Positions 27,627 to 35,341 of a DNA stretch of 64,000 nucleotides are shown in pieces (the first letter of the stretch is position 1; every line of letters starts with the position of its first letter). Position numbers and translations under genes: made by a program. The stretch lies in contig JAKSIB010000002.1 of assembly GCA_024399065.1 (NCBI GenBank), forward strand, positions 62,001 to 126,000, in the 5' to 3' direction. This DNA is from Fibrobacter sp. Its GTDB lineage: Bacteria > Fibrobacterota > Fibrobacteria > Fibrobacterales > Fibrobacteraceae. The notes under the pieces were generated by a model. That model was not told where the DNA came from. It saw only the letters and a program-made list of their open reading frames with translations, and ran no database searches.

Positions 27627-27663
27627 GACCAACCTCCTCAATCAAAAAAAGAGAAAATAGGAT

Positions 27664-28248
27664 ATGAGCAAAAAAGGTTTTTCCCTTGTTGAAATCATGG
27701 TTGTCATCGTGATTATGGGCATCCTAGCTGCCGTTGCCGTACCCCAGGTATTCGGAATGGTAGAAAGAACTCATCGCGGAATTGACGCAACCAACGCCCG
27801 CGAAATCAGAAACATTCTTGTAAGAGCTTACGATTCTCACGAACTTGAATTTCCCCAATCAACTCAAAACGATGGTAACGGAAAGAACGTAAACACCACG
27901 GTAGCCGTTGTTGTATACAAGGACAAAATGGAATACAGAGCTAGTGGAACCGTTCAAGTAAATGGTGGCGACTGGAGTTCTGATAAGGGTAAGGCATACG
28001 ATCGTATCCGAAAGCTTTTGGCAGAAGCGGGCTTTGATAAAGTCTCTGTACAAGCAAAGAATCCCAAGGACGGCGGTTGGTCTAGCTATGGAGTATTAAT
28101 GTCTGCTGACGGAACATGCAAATTCTTCTCTAGCGAAGAAGACATTAACCTAGGCGGCACTTCTGGCGGAAGCTACGAAAGCGCCATCAGCAAGGCATCT
28201 GGCAGTGGTTCTTCCAACATCGAACTATTCATGGGTGCAAACAAGTAA
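27664..28248 (+). CDS. Type IV pilin-like protein (prepilin)
   Basis: A 194-residue prepilin. Short leader MSKKG, prepilin-peptidase site G/F, Glu5 of the mature helix (FSLVEIMVVIVIMGILAA) and then AVAVPQVFGMVERTHRG, nearly the same helix as the pilin at 53893-54396. The C-terminal domain differs: there is no YVKLQ junction, no KLND-C motif, only one Cys (TCKFFSS) and a Gly/Ser-rich end. It is therefore a separate pilin or pseudopilin and not a target of the silent cassettes. It lies between GT2 and a membrane protein on the same strand. Confidence 0.85.
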   Translation: MSKKGFSLVEIMVVIVIMGILAAVAVPQVFGMVERTHRGIDATNAREIRNILVRAYDSHELEFPQSTQNDGNGKNVNTTVAVVVYKDKMEYRASGTVQVNGGDWSSDKGKAYDRIRKLLAEAGFDKVSVQAKNPKDGGWSSYGVLMSADGTCKFFSSEEDINLGGTSGGSYESAISKASGSGSSNIELFMGANK

Positions 28249-28266
28249 TTTTGCATTGGTAAATCT

Positions 28267-29991
28267 TTGGTTCCTGCCTTAGTCATAAATCTGTTTTTCT
28301 TGGCCCTATGCCTTGTCTTTGGCGACCTGAAATTCGGCGCCATTGATGACTATTTTATGGCTGCGGTTCTGACCGGCGCCCACGGCACTGATTACAACCC
28401 TCACCTGCTTTTTGTTAACGCACTTTACGGCTACGCGCTGCTCCCGCTATACAAGCTATTCCCTACCATCGGCTGGTATTACATTGGAGAAATATTCAGT
28501 GTTTTCCTGAGTTTTACCACCATCAGCTATATCATTATTAAGAAGATGGGCAAGCAGTGGGGTACGCTTATTGCAACCGTATTCGTAGCCCTGTTTGCTA
28601 GCGACTTTTACTTGGTTGTGCAATTTACCCAATGCGCCAGCCTCCTTAGCGCCACCGGCATGCTGGTTTTTGCAAACGCCGTGTACGAAGGCCGCCGCGC
28701 CCCCGGAGACTGTCATCCCGGCCCCCGTGCCGGGATCTCCCTTTACCTGCCTTTCATCTACGCCCTTTTCCTCCTTCTCTGGGGCTCCATCATGCGTTGG
28801 CAGGCCTTCCTTATGGGCATGCCTTTCTTCTGCATTGGCCTCCTGTTCCTTATCAAGCAATGCTGGGCTCGCAAAATTCCCGTCATCATTTCTCTCGCCG
28901 TAATGTTCATTGCCGCCTTCGGCCTGCAACACTGGGACCGCAGCCTTTACGACACCCCGGAATACAAGCCTTACATGGAAATCCAGGGTCCTCGTGCAAC
29001 CCTTGGCGACGGTAGCAACTTTAACGACAATGCAATTTACGAAGACCTTGAAGAACTGGGAAAATCCGGTAAAGACTACCATCTGCTCAAAAACTGGACG
29101 TTCTACGACACAGAAACATTCCAAAAAGATAGTATGCAGGCTATCGTAAATGCTGCAAGCTATTACAAAGCTAAAAATGAACGTAGAACCATTCCCGCAT
29201 TATTGCTAAGCTCTCTATCTCACAGTTTACAGATGCCCATGTTCTGGACCTGGTTTATTTCATGCCTTATCATCCTGGTCACCAACCGAAGCAAATTCCC
29301 ATACCTATGGGCAACACTGGGCACCACATTTTTCTTGATGACTATACTCCTTGCACAAGATCGTTTAGTTTATCGCGTGGAAAGTGGTTTTTGGCTCTAC
29401 TCAGCCATGCTAGCGGAGCCTCTATGGAATCAAATCAAGAACGAAAAACTGAACCAAATTTTCAATAGCAGAACAATCTACGCCACTCTCGGCATTATTG
29501 CGCTAGCCAACATCGTCTCCTACGCCTCTTCTGGCGACATGGTTCGCGACCCCAGTAGCGGCAAAACAAGAACCTTGACCATCGAAGACTCCACCGACTA
29601 CAAGCAAGTCTTTGACTACATCGACAGCAACCAAAACAAGATGTTTCTGCTGAGCATGAACGCCTATATGCGCTTTAGTCACCACAAGATGCCGCCCTAC
29701 AAGGCGGAACCCATTGGCAGCTATCGAAACACAATCAGCTTTGGTTATTGGACTCCCTACCTGCCCGAAATCACTCGGACCTTGGCAGAGTATGGCATCA
29801 CAAACCCCATGCGCCAAGTTATCGACAGCAACGTCATCGTCATCAACGAGCCTATGCTCGGCGATTTCCTGCTCCGCCACTACTATGGCAGTGACTCTCT
29901 GGGAAACGAAACAAAGGACACTATCATTGTGGACTCCCTCCGATCCTTTGGCGAAATAAATTTCTACAAATACAGGCTGGTACACAAATGA
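28267..29991 (+). CDS. Polytopic membrane protein with in-frame palindromic insert
   Basis: About 574 residues if a TTG at 28267 is used; no ATG lies before the first hydrophobic segment. Some ten hydrophobic segments lie in the first 420 residues (VINLFFLALCLVFG, YALLPLYKLFPTIGWYYIG, VMFIAAFG), followed by a soluble tail. The general look is that of GT-C or O-antigen-associated membrane proteins, but no DxD or similar signature is certain. Residues about 150-158 (CHPGPRAGI) come from a palindromic element (28712-28740). Overlaps the exporter permease start by 4 nt (ATGA). Confidence 0.6.
   Translation: MVPALVINLFFLALCLVFGDLKFGAIDDYFMAAVLTGAHGTDYNPHLLFVNALYGYALLPLYKLFPTIGWYYIGEIFSVFLSFTTISYIIIKKMGKQWGTLIATVFVALFASDFYLVVQFTQCASLLSATGMLVFANAVYEGRRAPGDCHPGPRAGISLYLPFIYALFLLLWGSIMRWQAFLMGMPFFCIGLLFLIKQCWARKIPVIISLAVMFIAAFGLQHWDRSLYDTPEYKPYMEIQGPRATLGDGSNFNDNAIYEDLEELGKSGKDYHLLKNWTFYDTETFQKDSMQAIVNAASYYKAKNERRTIPALLLSSLSHSLQMPMFWTWFISCLIILVTNRSKFPYLWATLGTTFFLMTILLAQDRLVYRVESGFWLYSAMLAEPLWNQIKNEKLNQIFNSRTIYATLGIIALANIVSYASSGDMVRDPSSGKTRTLTIEDSTDYKQVFDYIDSNQNKMFLLSMNAYMRFSHHKMPPYKAEPIGSYRNTISFGYWTPYLPEITRTLAEYGITNPMRQVIDSNVIVINEPMLGDFLLRHYYGSDSLGNETKDTIIVDSLRSFGEINFYKYRLVHK
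28712..28740. repeat. REP-like palindrome inside the membrane protein gene
   Basis: GTCATCCCGGC CCCCGT GCCGGGATCTCC, in frame with the gene, between two hydrophobic segments. Confidence 0.65.
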
Positions 29992-30848
29992 GCGAAATGA
30001 ATAGCGAGAAATGGACCACCGAAATCAAACCCAAGTCTAGCCTGTTAAGCGTAGACTTCAAAGAACTTTGGCAGTACCGCGACCTTTACAGAATGTTCGT
30101 AAAGCGCGACATTGTGACTTGGTACAAGCAGACCATCCTTGGCCCCCTCTGGTTTTTTATTCAGCCCATCATGACAACCATTATGTTCATGGTGGTATTC
30201 GGCGGTATCGCAAAAATCAGTACCGACGGTTTGCCACAGCCCCTGTTTTACCTTGCAGGCATTTGCCTTTGGCAGTACTTTGCAGAATCCCTGAGCCAGA
30301 CCAGCAAAACCTTCATCGACAACGCCAACGTTTTCGGCAAGGTCTACTTTCCCCGCCTGGTGGTGCCTATGGCCACCGTCACCAGCAACCTTGTGCGCCT
30401 GGCAATTCAAATGGGCCTATTCCTGATTGTATCCGCCTACTACATGATTTTTACCAGTGCACCGGTGCACCCCAACATTTACGCCCTTTTGACCCCAGTA
30501 CTTATTTTGATTCTAGCAGGTCTCGCCCTTGGTTTCGGCATCCTCTTCAGCAGCCTTACCACCAAGTACCGCGACCTTACATTCCTCCTCAGCTTTATTG
30601 TGCAGCTGTGGATGTACGCCACCCCCGTCATCTACCCCATGAGCACCATTACCGACCCCCGCCTCAAAATGCTGATGCAGGCCAACCCCCTCTCCAGTAT
30701 CATGGAAACATTCAAGTTCGGCATGCTGGGCGTCGGCGAATTCAGTTGGTGTGCACTAGGCTACAGCGCTGCCTTCGCCGCAATTCTACTGGCATTGGGC
30801 ATTATTGTATTCAATAGGATTCAGAAGACCTTTATGGATACGGTGTAG
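29988..30848 (+). CDS. Polysaccharide ABC exporter permease (Wzm-like)
   Basis: A 286-residue ABC-2 permease. An amphipathic N-terminus (FKELWQYRDLYRMFVKRDIVTWYKQTILGPLW is the family hallmark before TM1, positions about 26-57) and six hydrophobic segments are visible, with SSLTTKYRDLTFLL and ATPVIYP in the late loop. It exports lipid-linked O-antigen or capsule across the inner membrane together with a Wzt-type ATPase. That ATPase is encoded 5.7 kb away at 36570-37871 on the same strand, separated by a minus-strand island, whereas the two genes are normally adjacent. Confidence 0.9.
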   Translation: MSEMNSEKWTTEIKPKSSLLSVDFKELWQYRDLYRMFVKRDIVTWYKQTILGPLWFFIQPIMTTIMFMVVFGGIAKISTDGLPQPLFYLAGICLWQYFAESLSQTSKTFIDNANVFGKVYFPRLVVPMATVTSNLVRLAIQMGLFLIVSAYYMIFTSAPVHPNIYALLTPVLILILAGLALGFGILFSSLTTKYRDLTFLLSFIVQLWMYATPVIYPMSTITDPRLKMLMQANPLSSIMETFKFGMLGVGEFSWCALGYSAAFAAILLALGIIVFNRIQKTFMDTV

Positions 30849-30853
30849 TTTAG

Positions 30854-31258
30854 TTACACAGACAAAACACAAGGTTCATTATAGCCTGGAATCAAAGAAT
30901 CGTGCGTAATGAACTTAAAGCCTTCGACTTTAGCTTGAGCAAGCATAATTCGATCAAACGGATCCTTATGGGGAAGCACATTCGGTGAACGCCGCAAGGT
31001 TTCCAAAGATTCAACATGTTTGTTCTCTACAGGCAAACCAAACAAGCCCATTTCCGAACACTTCTCTGCATATTCTTTTCCCGATACAAGCATGAGTCCA
31101 GGATTTCGTTCATGTTTTATGGCAACTTCCCATACAGATGCTGTACTAAAAAAGAACTGATGTGCAGGATTTTGCAACATCGCACGTACTGACGAGGGCA
31201 ATTTTTCGCTATCCACTAATGCCCATAGAATTACGTGAGTATCAAGAAGGTATCGCAT
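30854..31258 (-). CDS. PIN-domain toxin (VapC-like)
   Basis: A 134-residue PIN nuclease. D6 in LLDTHVILWAL, E43 region in TASVWEVAIKH, and the C-terminal acidic pair in HKDPFDRIMLAQA with THDSLIPGY supply the metal site typical of the PIN_Sll0205-type subgroup. The ATG at 31258 overlaps the stop of the antitoxin gene by one base (TAATG). It probably cleaves RNA when released from the antitoxin. It ends 6 nt from the exporter permease stop, in convergent orientation. Confidence 0.88.
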   Translation of the reverse strand: MRYLLDTHVILWALVDSEKLPSSVRAMLQNPAHQFFFSTASVWEVAIKHERNPGLMLVSGKEYAEKCSEMGLFGLPVENKHVESLETLRRSPNVLPHKDPFDRIMLAQAKVEGFKFITHDSLIPGYNEPCVLSV

Positions 31259-31500
31259 TAAGCCCCCTCGAACAACTTCGCAATTTCATCATTATCGGAA
31301 TCAATATCGTAGCCATCAGCCACCAACTTTTGATTCCGACAAATCCCGATTTTACAAACTGTACGAGGAGATTCACTTGATTTCAAGTGCAAACGATCTA
31401 AAATTTCGATAAAGAAAGCCAAGTCCGCATCAGACATGACACCGACCTTCTGAATGACTTGTTCTTTTAACGAAGACATAGTTTCAATATACATATTCAT
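31258..31500 (-). CDS. Antitoxin partner of the PIN toxin
   Basis: An 80-residue protein (MNMYIETMSSLKEQ...) with an N-terminal helical stretch resembling the small antitoxins that precede PIN genes (VIQKVGVMSDADLAFFIEILDRL) and a C-terminal acidic tail. No DNA-binding fold is certain. The start ATG 31500 follows GGAAAGGAAA. It is expressed from the conserved leader L1 (31501-31590) and is translationally coupled to the toxin. Confidence 0.75.
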   Translation of the reverse strand: MNMYIETMSSLKEQVIQKVGVMSDADLAFFIEILDRLHLKSSESPRTVCKIGICRNQKLVADGYDIDSDNDEIAKLFEGA

Positions 31501-31590
31501 TTTCCTTTCCGTTTTACAGGCGTGAATAAAAAACGGATTCACCTTGATTAGACTGCACAAACACACACTAGTTTTATAAAATTGACAAGA
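31501..31590 (-). promoter_or_regulatory. Conserved leader/promoter module L1
   Basis: Minus strand TCTTGTCAA ... GTGTGTGTTTG TGCAGTCTA ... CCGTTTTTTATTCACGCC TGTAAAACGG AAAGGA then ATG. The -35-like TTGTCA, the TGTGTTTG/TATATTTG -10, a 7-bp stem CCGTTTT/AAAACGG and the RBS are shared with L2 (33487-33581) and L3 (36383-36475), although the downstream genes are unrelated. Confidence 0.7.
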
Positions 31591-32446
31591 CTCTCGCGTA
31601 ACAATCCACCAAAACCTTCTCGATCAGCTCGTGATAGACTTCAGGGTATTCAATGTCGTCTATCGTTGTCACGCGCTTTCCCGCATCTTTGGATGAAGCG
31701 CCACAATGGAACATCTTTTCATGGTCTGTTTTGTAATCCAACACAATATAGCGATCATGGAATATACCGCCTGCAGGCCTCCGCTCAATATCCACATCAG
31801 GCCTAGCAGCCTTGAAGTCGTCAATCATCGTTTGAGTTAAAGCGCAGCCATTCCGCTGGTCGCTAAAAATCGTCACATTCACATTCTGAGCAACACCTCG
31901 CAATAAATCCAGTGTTTTTACGCCAACAAAATCATCAAACAAGAAAATCGACTTCTGAGCCATGCCATAAATCTGCGTGTAAGCGACATCAGCCTCTAGT
32001 TTTTGCCCATTCAGAATCAAGTGGTGCTTGTAAGTAGATGGATCGTGAAAAAACTCCATGACCTTGCCCAAAGAATCTTGGGTTTCATTCTTGAAAACGC
32101 TAAAATCAGAGCGAATTTCGGCGATTTCATGAGAGTGTTGAGTGGTCTTACTTTGAGCGACAGCCAAAGGACCTTTTAAGACCGACATGAGCATGTAAAT
32201 ACCTTGTTCGGTAAACGCGTAAGGCAAGTAGCGTAAACCACCCCAACTTGAGGTCGTTTTTTCCAACCTCAAGTTCAAAGAGAGAACTTCCTCTTTTGTG
32301 AGCTGAAATCTGAAATCATCATCAAAACGTTCAATATTGGCTTTAACCTGTTCATTAAAACGCTTGGTACTATACCCATAAATTTCCGCCAGATCGGCAT
32401 CTAGCATCACCTTTACACCGCGAATAGTGTAAACCTTGTTCTTCAA
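31574..32446 (-). CDS. ORF6N - PLD-like protein A (5'-truncated paralogue)
   Basis: About 290 residues, starting only at TTG 32446 (…FLKNKVYTIRG). The two paralogues begin 13-28 residues earlier with an ATG and MKKKEAPV. N-terminal ORF6N domain (VMLDADLAEIYGYSTKRFNEQV, FRFQLTKEEV) with the variable site LRLEKTTSS, then YLPYAFTEQGIYML. The C-terminal half has a PLD-like half motif H-x-R-x4-D (FHDRYIVLD) followed by CGASSKDAG. The C-terminal 160 residues are almost identical to proteins B and C. ORF6N is a phage-type DNA-binding domain; nuclease activity is inferred. The middle coiled segment is shorter than in B and C. Confidence 0.8.
   Translation of the reverse strand: MKNKVYTIRGVKVMLDADLAEIYGYSTKRFNEQVKANIERFDDDFRFQLTKEEVLSLNLRLEKTTSSWGGLRYLPYAFTEQGIYMLMSVLKGPLAVAQSKTTQHSHEIAEIRSDFSVFKNETQDSLGKVMEFFHDPSTYKHHLILNGQKLEADVAYTQIYGMAQKSIFLFDDFVGVKTLDLLRGVAQNVNVTIFSDQRNGCALTQTMIDDFKAARPDVDIERRPAGGIFHDRYIVLDYKTDHEKMFHCGASSKDAGKRVTTIDDIEYPEVYHELIEKVLVDCYARVLSIL
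32248..32278. repeat. Coding palindrome of ORF6N gene A
   Basis: Minus strand AACTTGAGGT - 11 nt - ACCTCAAGTT, 10-bp perfect arms, encoding N-L-R-L-E-K-T-T-S-S. It lies at the same codons as the palindromes of genes B and C but with a different sequence. Confidence 0.75.
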
Positions 32447-32582
32447 GAACCTCTACGCATGCTGCCGAGGGGCCGATTCCCCTCAGAGGTCCTGCGGAAA
32501 TGCGATTGCACGTTCCAGCGACACATGGCAGAGAGTTAATCACCTCTCCAATTTCAGCTAAGAGGATTAATTCTCACGACAA

Positions 32583-32764
32583 CAAAGATACACAAACGTT
32601 CACAACTTATCAAGATTTTTTTTACGTTCCCCGGCAAGCCGGGGCGGGCTCTCGCGTTATAAAATTTTCGCTATCATCTAACCAAAACATCTTACGCGAA
32701 AATTTTTCCGTTCAGCCTCGCTTCGCGAGTCCGAATGGCTTCGCCACTTCGATCCCTAACGCAA
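32583..32764. repeat. 182-bp direct repeat, copy 1 (contains a promoter)
   Basis: Near-identical to 35160-35341. It carries, on the minus strand, TTGATA (32608-32613), 17 nt, TATCTTTG (32583-32590), plus a strong CCCCGGCAAGCCGGGG hairpin and TTCGCGAGTCCGAATGGC-type inverted segments. Its promoter drives gene A. The two copies flank the PIN/antitoxin pair, the palindrome array and ORF6N gene B. Confidence 0.85.
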
Positions 32765-32782
32765 ATTACACAAAAGCCCATC

Positions 32783-33196
32783 TCAATCAGCGTCAAAATC
32801 ACGGGCAAACGATTCCAGTGTTTTCAGATTTATTTTAGGAAAGCTTACATCTTTAAGTTCTCTAAAATGTGAATCGTCAGAAACAATGTAATCAGCTTGA
32901 CACGCAAAGGCGCAGTCCACAAACTTATTGTCGTCAGGGTCCTTCTTTATTAGCCGCAACCTGAAGAACGGATCTTTTCGAACAACATTAGAAGAAAACT
33001 GAACAGTTCTCATAAACATTGTTGCAACAATGTCTGCAGCCTTCTGACGAAAGATTTCTTCATATTCCAATAGGATTTCTGTTGAAACGCAAAGTACATA
33101 TTCTTCGTTCAGAAATTTCTTCCACAAAAAATGGTAGGGAGACTTACTACCAAGCATCTGCAGCATGGCATTCGTATCAATAACAATCTTTCGCAT
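32783..33196 (-). CDS. PIN-family toxin (COG1569 type)
   Basis: A 137-residue protein from ATG 33196 (MRKIVIDTNAMLQML). D7/N9 of the first PIN motif, STEILLEYEEIF, and the C-terminal DPDDNKFVDCAFACQADYIVSDDSHF are the classical COG1569 PIN signatures (four acidic residues). The start lies 2 nt after the antitoxin stop. It is a probable ribonuclease toxin. Confidence 0.88.
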   Translation of the reverse strand: MRKIVIDTNAMLQMLGSKSPYHFLWKKFLNEEYVLCVSTEILLEYEEIFRQKAADIVATMFMRTVQFSSNVVRKDPFFRLRLIKKDPDDNKFVDCAFACQADYIVSDDSHFRELKDVSFPKINLKTLESFARDFDAD

Positions 33197-33198
33197 GA

Positions 33199-33486
33199 CT
33201 ACCCCCGATAAGGAGTACGAAGATGTTCTGATTTCAGCTGTTCCAGTTTTTCCTGGCCGAAAGATCCGTCTTCCCAACGCTTATCAAGCTCTTGTTCAAG
33301 ACGTTCTGCATAAAAATTTTTAAGAAGTTTTGTCAACGCAACCAACTCTTCTTCACTAGTAACGCTAGCGAAGGACTCAACTACCAGCATTTGAGCCGGA
33401 TTCAGAGAAGCCAAAGTCAGTTCGTCAGTCATAAAAACTCCCGTTTGCTCTTGGCTAATATAGATATTATTCTGCATTTGTTGCAT
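33199..33486 (-). CDS. Antitoxin partner of the COG1569 PIN toxin
   Basis: A 95-residue protein; ATG 33486, with a second possible start at the internal Met (MTDELTLASLNPAQ). The part LTLASLNPAQMLVVESFASVTSEEELVALTKLLKNFYAERL plus the end LRTPYRG fits a small helical family that regularly precedes COG1569 PIN genes in Bacteroidota-like genomes. Expressed from leader L2. Confidence 0.75.
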   Translation of the reverse strand: MQQMQNNIYISQEQTGVFMTDELTLASLNPAQMLVVESFASVTSEEELVALTKLLKNFYAERLEQELDKRWEDGSFGQEKLEQLKSEHLRTPYRG

Positions 33487-33581
33487 AGTAATTTTCCTTT
33501 CCGTTTTACAGGCGTGAACAAAAACGGCTTTACTTCAGCTAGACTGCACAAATATACACTAGTTTTGTAAAATTGACAAGA
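33487..33581 (-). promoter_or_regulatory. Conserved leader/promoter module L2
   Basis: Minus strand TTGTCA, spacer, TATATTTG, TGCAGTCTA, CCGTTTTTGTTCACGCC, AAAACGG, AAAGGA. The most canonical of the three copies of the module. Confidence 0.75.
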
Positions 33582-33780
33582 CTCTTGCATAACAAAAATT
33601 AATCCCTAACGAAGAATTCTTAAAGGATGCCACCAGTTTTTGACAATTTGCACATTCACACTTAGCCAATATTCTACAACAAAAAATTGTCACTTACGGC
33701 ATTTTTTTGTTACACCATGTACACAATTATAAATCCTAATTTCTATTGAAATTTATAACCAGATTTTCCCAGCGTGGTTC

Positions 33781-34034
33781 AAGGTCAAAAATTTTGACCT
33801 TGATAAGGAACGTGAAAACTTGAAATCCATTTTTTGGACATCAAGTTGCAAAAACGCATCTCTAGCCACCAACTTGAAATCACATTTTGTGATTTCAAGG
33901 AACGAAATTTTTGTTCATTCAACAACAGCAAAAATAGCGTTCTCCCCAAAAAACTTGAAGCCGTTTTTTTTTCGACCTCAAGTTCAAAGTAACAAGGAGA
34001 ACTAATTCTTGAGGTGCAATTTTTGCACCTCAAA
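33781..34034. repeat. Array of five short palindromes homologous to the ORF6N variable segment
   Basis: Starting one base after the stop of gene B, the minus strand carries P1 TTGAGGTGCAA-AAA-mirror (34009-34033), P2 (33953-33985, two mismatches), P3 CTTGAAATCACA-AAA-mirror (33873-33899), P4 (33818-33846, two mismatches) and P5 TCAAGGTCAAA-ATT-mirror (33779-33803). Read on the minus strand, P1-P4 fall in one open frame of 82 codons and give RCKNCTS, EVEKKTASS, LKSQNVISSW and LMSKKWISSF. These are variants of the LxSxNxTSSW segment of ORF6N proteins. P2 also retains about 25 nt of ORF6N flank on each side. Confidence 0.7.
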
Positions 34035-35063
34035 CTAAACTAAATCACCCAACACTCCCTCGATCAGCTGGTGATAGACTTCAGGGTATTCAATGTCGTC
34101 TATCGTTGTTACGCGCTTTCCAGCGTCCTTACTTGACGCACCACAGTGGAACATTTTCTCGTCATCCAGCCCATAATCCAGCACGATGTAACGATCGTGA
34201 AATATACCGCCTGCAGGCCTCCGCTCAATATCCACATCAGGCCTAGCAGCCTTAAAGTCGTCAATCATCGTTTGAGTTAAAGCGCAGCCATTCCGCTGGT
34301 CGCTAAAAATCGTCACATTCACATTCTGAGCAACACCTCGCAATAAATCCAGTGTTTTTACGCCAACAAAATCATCAAACAAGAAAATCGACTTCTGAGC
34401 CATGCCATAAATCTGCGTGTAAGCGACATCAGCCTCTAGTTTTTGCCCATTCAGAATCAAGTGGTGCTTGTAAGTAGATGGGTCGTGGAAAAACTCCATG
34501 ACCTTGCCCAAGGATTCCTGAGTTTTCAGAGACTCCACCTCCAAACGAGCCACATCCGTGCGAATTTCGGCTATTTCGTGGGAATGTTGAGCCGTGAGGG
34601 TTGCTATTTGAACACAGTTGGAACAACCTAGCAACTGCTGATTTTCAGAGGCAATAAAGTCCTTCATTTCTTTGAAAAGACGGACAATGGCAATACTCTG
34701 TTTTATAGCCAAATCACCCTTAAGAACGGTCATCAACATGTAAATACCTTGTTCTGTAAAGGCATAAGGTAAATAGACTCGCCCACCTTTCACCCCTTTG
34801 ACCTGCATCGAGGTGCAATTTTTGCACCTCGATAATTCAGCAATTTCGTCCATAGTCAACTGAAATCGGAAAATCTCGGGAAAACGCTCTATATTATTCT
34901 TAACCTGCCTATTGAAATCCTTGGTACTATACCCATAAATTTCCGCCAAATCGGCGTCAAGCATCACCTTTACGCCGCGGATGGTGTAAACCTTGCTCTT
35001 CAGCAAATTCTCGTCAATGAGGGCAATTTCTTTCCCCGTAACAGGGGCTTCTTTCTTCTTCAT
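34035..35063 (-). CDS. ORF6N - PLD-like protein B
   Basis: 342 residues from ATG 35063 (RBS AGAAGG). ORF6N domain (KVYTIRGVKVMLDADLAEIYGY..., FRFQLTMDEIAEL), variable site SRCKNCTSM encoded by a perfect 27-bp palindrome, and VYLPYAFTEQGIYMLMTVL. A coiled segment with GCSNCVQIATLTAQHSHEIAEIRTDVARLEVESL follows, then the shared C-terminal domain with FHDRYIVLD and HCGASSKDAGKR. Nearly identical DNA to gene C from the coiled segment onward, which indicates recent duplication or gene conversion. The promoter lies in direct repeat copy 2. Confidence 0.85.
   Translation of the reverse strand: MKKKEAPVTGKEIALIDENLLKSKVYTIRGVKVMLDADLAEIYGYSTKDFNRQVKNNIERFPEIFRFQLTMDEIAELSRCKNCTSMQVKGVKGGRVYLPYAFTEQGIYMLMTVLKGDLAIKQSIAIVRLFKEMKDFIASENQQLLGCSNCVQIATLTAQHSHEIAEIRTDVARLEVESLKTQESLGKVMEFFHDPSTYKHHLILNGQKLEADVAYTQIYGMAQKSIFLFDDFVGVKTLDLLRGVAQNVNVTIFSDQRNGCALTQTMIDDFKAARPDVDIERRPAGGIFHDRYIVLDYGLDDEKMFHCGASSKDAGKRVTTIDDIEYPEVYHQLIEGVLGDLV
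34808..34834. repeat. Coding palindrome of ORF6N gene B
   Basis: ATCGAGGTGCAA-AAA-TTGCACCTCGAT type, 12-bp arms and 3-nt centre, encoding S-R-C-K-N-C-T-S-M. P1 of the array repeats its core (GAGGTGCAA). Confidence 0.8.
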
Positions 35064-35159
35064 AACAAACCTTCTGCAATACAAGCAAAAAAATCACAGA
35101 ATATATCAATAGTGGCGCATTCTAGGCCGTGACAAGCCAAACCAGCGCAAGGTTCATCA

Positions 35160-35341
35160 CAAAGATATACAAACGTTCACAACTTATCAAGATTTTTTTT
35201 ACGTTCCCCGGCAAGCCGGGGCGGGCTCTCGCGTTATAAAATTTTCGCAAACATCTAGCCAGAACATCTTACACGAAAATTTTTCCGTTCAGCCTCGCTT
35301 CGCGAGTCCGAATGGCTTCGCCACATCGATCCCTAACGCAA
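35160..35341. repeat. 182-bp direct repeat, copy 2 (contains a promoter)
   Basis: The same as 32583-32764 with about ten differences. Minus-strand promoter TTGATA (35185-35190), 17 nt, TATCTTTG (35160-35167) drives gene B. The left end of gene C (stop at 35333) runs into the repeat. Confidence 0.85.

Noticed and set aside
27664..28248. Second acceptor for the silent pilin cassettes
   Set aside because: Shares the N-terminal helix but lacks the YVKLQ junction, the KLND-C motif and the second Cys.
33781..34034. Palindrome array as transcription terminators
   Set aside because: Stems are AT-rich, have no T-runs and translate as ORF6N segments; several in a row are not needed.
33781..35063. Diversity-generating retroelement
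   Set aside because: No reverse transcriptase gene in the window and no adenine-biased template/variable repeat pair.
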